DNA of 64,000 nt from Massilia sp. BJB1822 (lineage in GTDB: Bacteria > Pseudomonadota > Gammaproteobacteria > Burkholderiales > Burkholderiaceae_D), in assembly GCF_013369485.1 (NCBI RefSeq), contig NZ_JABWEB010000005.1:248001-312000 (forward strand), written 5' to 3'. A program made the position numbers and the translations under genes. The notes below the pieces were generated by a model that did not search any database, had not been told where the DNA came from, and saw only the letters and a program-made list of their open reading frames with translations. Shown here in pieces: positions 60,033 to 64,000 of this stretch. The number at the start of each line of letters is the position of its first letter. Position 1 is the first letter of the stretch.

Positions 60033-61760
60033 ATGAACACCGAAGCAGCAGCCCCCATCACGGGCGCCGAGATCGTCGTCCGCTGCCTGGCGGAAGAAGG
60101 CGTTGAACACGTCTTCGGCTACCCCGGCGGCGCCGTACTCTACATCTACGACGCCATCTTCAAGCAGGACAAATTCCAGCACGTTCTGGTTCGCCACGAG
60201 CAGGCCGCCATCCATGCGGCGGACGCCTATTCGCGCAGCTCGCAGAAAGTCGGCGTGGCCCTGGTCACTTCCGGTCCCGGCGTGACCAATGCTGTCACCG
60301 GCCTGTCCACCGCCTATATGGATTCGATTCCGATGGTGGTGATCTCCGGCCAGGTGCCCAGCCACGCCATCGGCCAGGACGCCTTCCAGGAATGCGACAC
60401 CGTGGGCATCACCCGCCCCGTGGTCAAGCACAACTTCCTGGTCAAGGACGTCAAGGATCTAGCCGAAACGATCAAGAAAGCCTTCTTCATCGCGCGTACC
60501 GGCCGGCCCGGCCCGGTGCTGGTGGATATCCCCAAGGATATCTCCATGCACAAGCACGTCTATAACTACCCCAAAGACATCGAGATGCGTTCCTACCGTC
60601 CGATGGACAAGGGCCACTCGGGCCAGATCCGCAAAGCCGTGCAGCTGCTGCTGCAAGCCGAGCGTCCGATGATCTATACCGGTGGCGGCGTGATCCTTGC
60701 CAATGCCGCGCCCGAGCTGAACCGCCTGGTCGACAAGCTCGGCTTCCCGGTGACGAATACCCTGATGGGCCTGGGCGGCTACCGCGCCAGCGACAGCAAA
60801 TTCGTCGGCATGCCCGGCATGCACGGCACCTACGAAGCCAATATGGCGATGCAGAATTGCGACGTGCTGATCGCCATCGGTGCCCGTTTCGACGACCGCG
60901 TGATCGGCAATCCCAAGCACTTCGCCACCAATCCGCGCAAGATCATCCACGTCGACATCGATCCCTCGTCGATCTCCAAGCGCGTGAAGGTCGATATTCC
61001 GATTGTCGGCAATGTGAAGGACGTGCTGGTCGAATTCCTGGCCCAGCTCGACGCCGCCGAAGCCAAGCCGAACGCGCCCGCCCTGAAAAAATGGTGGGGC
61101 CAGATCGAGGAATGGCGCGGCCGCGACTGCCTGAAATACAGCACCTCCGACCTGGTGATCAAGCCGCAGCAGGTGGTGGAGAAGGTCTGGGACATCACCC
61201 AGGGCGACGCCTTCATCACCTCCGACGTCGGCCAGCACCAGATGTGGGCGGCGCAGTACTACCGCTTCGACAAGCCGCGCCGCTGGATCAATTCCGGCGG
61301 CCTGGGCACCATGGGTGTCGGCCTGCCTTACGCCATGGGCGTGCAGATGGCCAATCCGGACGCCACCGTGGCCTGCATCACTGGCGAAGGCTCGATCCAG
61401 ATGTGCATCCAGGAGCTGGCGACCTGCAAGCAGTACCACCTGACGCCCAAGATCATCCTGCTGAATAACCGCTTCCTTGGCATGGTGCGCCAGTGGCAGC
61501 AGATCGACTACGGCTCGCGCTACTCCGAGTCGTATATGGATTCGCTGCCCGACTTCGAAAAGCTGGCCGAAGCCTATGGCCACGTCGGCATGCGCATCGA
61601 AAAGCCGGGCGATGTGGACGGCGCCCTGCGCGAAGCATTTGGCATGAAAGACCGCCTGGTCTTCATGAACTTCATTACCGACCAGAGCGAAAACGTGTGG
61701 CCGATGGTGAAGGCTGGCAAAGGCCTCTCCGAAATGCTGCTTGGCTCGGAGGATCTTTGA
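60033..61760 (+). CDS. ilvI: acetolactate synthase catalytic subunit
   Basis: 575 residues, ThDP-dependent. It joins two pyruvates to acetolactate, or pyruvate and 2-oxobutyrate to acetohydroxybutyrate. The ThDP Glu is in EEGVEHVFGYPGGAVL, RHEQAAIHAADAYSR and SGPGVTNAVTG are present, and the Mg-ThDP motif is ITGEGSIQMCIQEL, with Glu in the usual GDGS position. FAD-type pocket GIGARFDDRV-like segment (IAIGARFDDRVIGN). First gene of ilvI-ilvH-ilvC. Confidence 0.96.
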   Translation: MNTEAAAPITGAEIVVRCLAEEGVEHVFGYPGGAVLYIYDAIFKQDKFQHVLVRHEQAAIHAADAYSRSSQKVGVALVTSGPGVTNAVTGLSTAYMDSIPMVVISGQVPSHAIGQDAFQECDTVGITRPVVKHNFLVKDVKDLAETIKKAFFIARTGRPGPVLVDIPKDISMHKHVYNYPKDIEMRSYRPMDKGHSGQIRKAVQLLLQAERPMIYTGGGVILANAAPELNRLVDKLGFPVTNTLMGLGGYRASDSKFVGMPGMHGTYEANMAMQNCDVLIAIGARFDDRVIGNPKHFATNPRKIIHVDIDPSSISKRVKVDIPIVGNVKDVLVEFLAQLDAAEAKPNAPALKKWWGQIEEWRGRDCLKYSTSDLVIKPQQVVEKVWDITQGDAFITSDVGQHQMWAAQYYRFDKPRRWINSGGLGTMGVGLPYAMGVQMANPDATVACITGEGSIQMCIQELATCKQYHLTPKIILLNNRFLGMVRQWQQIDYGSRYSESYMDSLPDFEKLAEAYGHVGMRIEKPGDVDGALREAFGMKDRLVFMNFITDQSENVWPMVKAGKGLSEMLLGSEDL

Positions 61761-61761
61761 T

Positions 61762-62253
61762 ATGCGACACATCATCTCTGTCTTGCTGGAAAACGAAGCC
61801 GGTGCGCTCTCGCGCGTGGTCGGCCTGTTCTCGGCGCGCGGTTACAACATCGAAACGCTGACGGTCGCGCCGACCGAAGACGCCACCCTGTCGCGCATGA
61901 CCATCGTCACCAGCGGCTCGGACGACATCATCGAGCAGATCACCAAGCACCTGAACCGCCTGATCGAAGTGGTCAAGGTGGTCGATCTGACCGAAGGCCA
62001 GCACATCGAGCGCGAGCTTATGCTGATCAAGGTGAGGGCAGTGGGCAAGGAGCGCGAAGAAATGAAGCGCACCGCCGACATCTTCCGCGGCCGCATCATC
62101 GACGTGACCGAGAAGACCTACACCATTGAACTGACCGGCGCCAAGAGCAAGCTCGATGCCTTCATCGATGCCATCGACCGCACCTCGATTCTGGAAACCG
62201 TCCGTACCGGCGGCTCGGGCATAGGACGCGGCGAACGCATCCTCAAAGTCTGA
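61762..62253 (+). CDS. ilvH: acetolactate synthase regulatory subunit
   Basis: 163 residues with an N-terminal ACT domain (HIISVLLENEAGALSRVVGLFSARGYNIETLTV, 3-35), which holds the valine-binding site for feedback inhibition, and a C-terminal domain that activates the catalytic subunit. The length equals typical IlvH. ATG 61762 lies one base after the ilvI stop with GGAGGAT upstream. Confidence 0.95.
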   Translation: MRHIISVLLENEAGALSRVVGLFSARGYNIETLTVAPTEDATLSRMTIVTSGSDDIIEQITKHLNRLIEVVKVVDLTEGQHIERELMLIKVRAVGKEREEMKRTADIFRGRIIDVTEKTYTIELTGAKSKLDAFIDAIDRTSILETVRTGGSGIGRGERILKV

Positions 62254-62294
62254 GTGCTACACCCTACATTACACACGCAAAATACAAGGAATAA

Positions 62295-63314
<1,020 letters not shown>

Positions 63315-63327
63315 TCCACTGCCGAGC

Positions 63328-63365
63328 CCGTGTCCACCTTAGGGTCAGACCCCAATCGGACACGG
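63328..63365. repeat. palindromic intergenic element after ilvC
   Basis: An outer stem CCGTGTCC (63328-63335) / GGACACGG (63358-63365) encloses a second stem GGGTC-A-GACCC (63342-63352). The nested GGGTCAGACCC-type palindrome resembles short repeats I recall scattered in Oxalobacteraceae intergenic regions, and it may also stop transcription between ilvC and the convergent phosphatase gene. Only one copy was found in this window. Confidence 0.5.
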
Positions 63366-63376
63366 CCTCAGCTGTT

Positions 63377-64000
63377 TTAGCGCAGGGTTTCGGTGAGGAC
63401 GCGGCCTTCGGCGGCGGCGGGCGGGCGGATGCGCAGCAGGTGGGCCAGCGTCGGCGCGATATCGACCACTTCGGCATACTGGCCGTAGGCGCCGGGCTTG
63501 ATCCAGCGCTTGCCCATCACCATCAGCGGGACATTCGTGTCGTAGGCGTAGGGCGAGCCGTGCGAGGTGCCGCTGGTGCCGCTGCCGAAATACCAGTAGG
63601 GCTTGGTGACCGTCATCAGGTCGCCCGACAGCTCGCGGTTCCACGCGCGCCGCATCAGCGTCGCCAGGCGCGTGCCGCCGACGGCGCCGCTTTCCATCTG
63701 GCTGCGCGTGAACACTTCGGTCACGCCATTCTGCTTGAGCAGGAAGCGGGCGGCGGCTTGTTCCACTTCATCGCGTTTCAAGCCGCTCTTTTCGATCTGC
63801 GCGTAGTCGAGGTGGATGTTGGGCAGCGACCAGGCCGTCACCAGCTTGCCGGCCTTGAACTTCTCGTCCAGATGCTGGTTCAGCGCACCCATCAGCTTTT
63901 CGCCGTCAAGGCGCTGGGCGTCCATATGCTGGGACTGGGCGAATTCCGGCACGTTCGGGAAGCCGTGGTCGGCCGTCAGCACCACCAGCACATTGTCGAG
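63377..64000 (-). CDS. alkaline phosphatase superfamily protein (PafA-like), 3' part
   Basis: The last 208 residues of a gene that begins beyond the right edge of the window (minus strand). DNVLVVLTADHG carries the metal-binding Asp and His of the alkaline-phosphatase/NPP superfamily. A later SGTSHGSPYAYDTNVPLMVMGK supplies the last metal His, and VVDIAPTLAHLLRI closes the domain. It is probably an exported phosphate monoesterase or phosphodiesterase. The N-terminus and the nucleophile are not visible. Its stop is 62 bases after the convergent ilvC stop. Confidence 0.88.
   Translation of the reverse strand, partial: LDNVLVVLTADHGFPNVPEFAQSQHMDAQRLDGEKLMGALNQHLDEKFKAGKLVTAWSLPNIHLDYAQIEKSGLKRDEVEQAAARFLLKQNGVTEVFTRSQMESGAVGGTRLATLMRRAWNRELSGDLMTVTKPYWYFGSGTSGTSHGSPYAYDTNVPLMVMGKRWIKPGAYGQYAEVVDIAPTLAHLLRIRPPAAAEGRVLTETLR

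Noticed and set aside
59882-60106. A possible leader peptide or short gene in front of ilvI
   Set aside because: It overlaps the ilvI start in another frame, has few Ile, Leu or Val codons and no terminator, so it is not an attenuator leader.

Overview
The window is a high-GC, gene-dense stretch of chromosome. Gene content and order point to a betaproteobacterium of the order Burkholderiales, most like the Oxalobacteraceae (Massilia / Duganella / Janthinobacterium type). Supporting this are the complete iscRSUA-hscBA-fdx-iscX cluster, an ilvI-ilvH-ilvC cluster, Burkholderiales-style porin, TonB receptor, DUF748, DUF3106 and DUF3619 proteins, and a large hybrid kinase. This assignment is an inference from family recognition, not from a search. 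I see no insertion sequence, prophage, CRISPR array or replication origin.

Layout. 1-4655: a degenerate tRNA-Asn-like remnant, a TonB-dependent receptor, a secreted hydrolase-like protein and an intact tRNA-Asn with its own promoter and terminator. 4.7-14.1 kb: a giant AsmA-like DUF748 protein, a TraB/DUF5694-like protein, an alpha/beta hydrolase, a small membrane protein, an M15 peptidase, an isolated and short IcmF/TssM-like protein, and a DTW-domain tRNA modification enzyme. 14.1-19.4 kb (minus): an overlapping three-gene operon of DUF2760 and two atypical Hsp70 proteins. 19.5-21.3 kb: a LexA (SOS) box in front of a PA0069-type radical SAM gene, followed at short spacing by two small membrane-protein genes. 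21.3-25.2 kb: a ChaC-type cyclotransferase, then a LysR regulator divergent from a VOC / fumarylacetoacetase / maleylacetoacetate isomerase operon for aromatic-ring degradation. 25.2-32.4 kb: an ABC-2 exporter, a LysR regulator, a Tat-exported agmatine-deiminase-like enzyme, a family 9 glycosyltransferase and a diguanylate cyclase.

32.5-39.9 kb (minus): a MacAB-like efflux set (adaptor, ATPase, two permeases) downstream of a two-kinase hybrid sensor. 40.0-48.7 kb: a cysteine-containing unknown, a divergent uracil-DNA glycosylase with an altered active-site motif, then the Fe-S assembly operon, led by a promoter that overlaps a strong IscR type 1 site and continuing into a methyltransferase and an RNA pseudouridine synthase. 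48.7-57.1 kb: a GNAT acetyltransferase, a porin divergent from a 2-aminoethylphosphonate uptake and degradation operon (substrate-binding protein, ATPase, fused permease, PhnW, PhnX and a GntR/UTRA regulator). Two palindromic operators lie between the porin and this operon. 57.2-59.5 kb (minus): a sigma factor, DUF3619, DUF3106, RDD operon. 59.5-63.3 kb: a 493-base leader region and the branched-chain amino acid genes ilvI-ilvH-ilvC. 63.3-64.0 kb: a palindromic intergenic repeat and the 3' part of an alkaline-phosphatase-superfamily gene that runs off the window.

The most promising less-described systems are the DUF2760/Hsp70/Hsp70 operon, the SOS-linked radical SAM and small membrane-protein unit, the orphan short TssM beside an M15 peptidase, the sigma/DUF3619/DUF3106/RDD module, and the phosphonate operon with a divergent porin sharing the same operator region.
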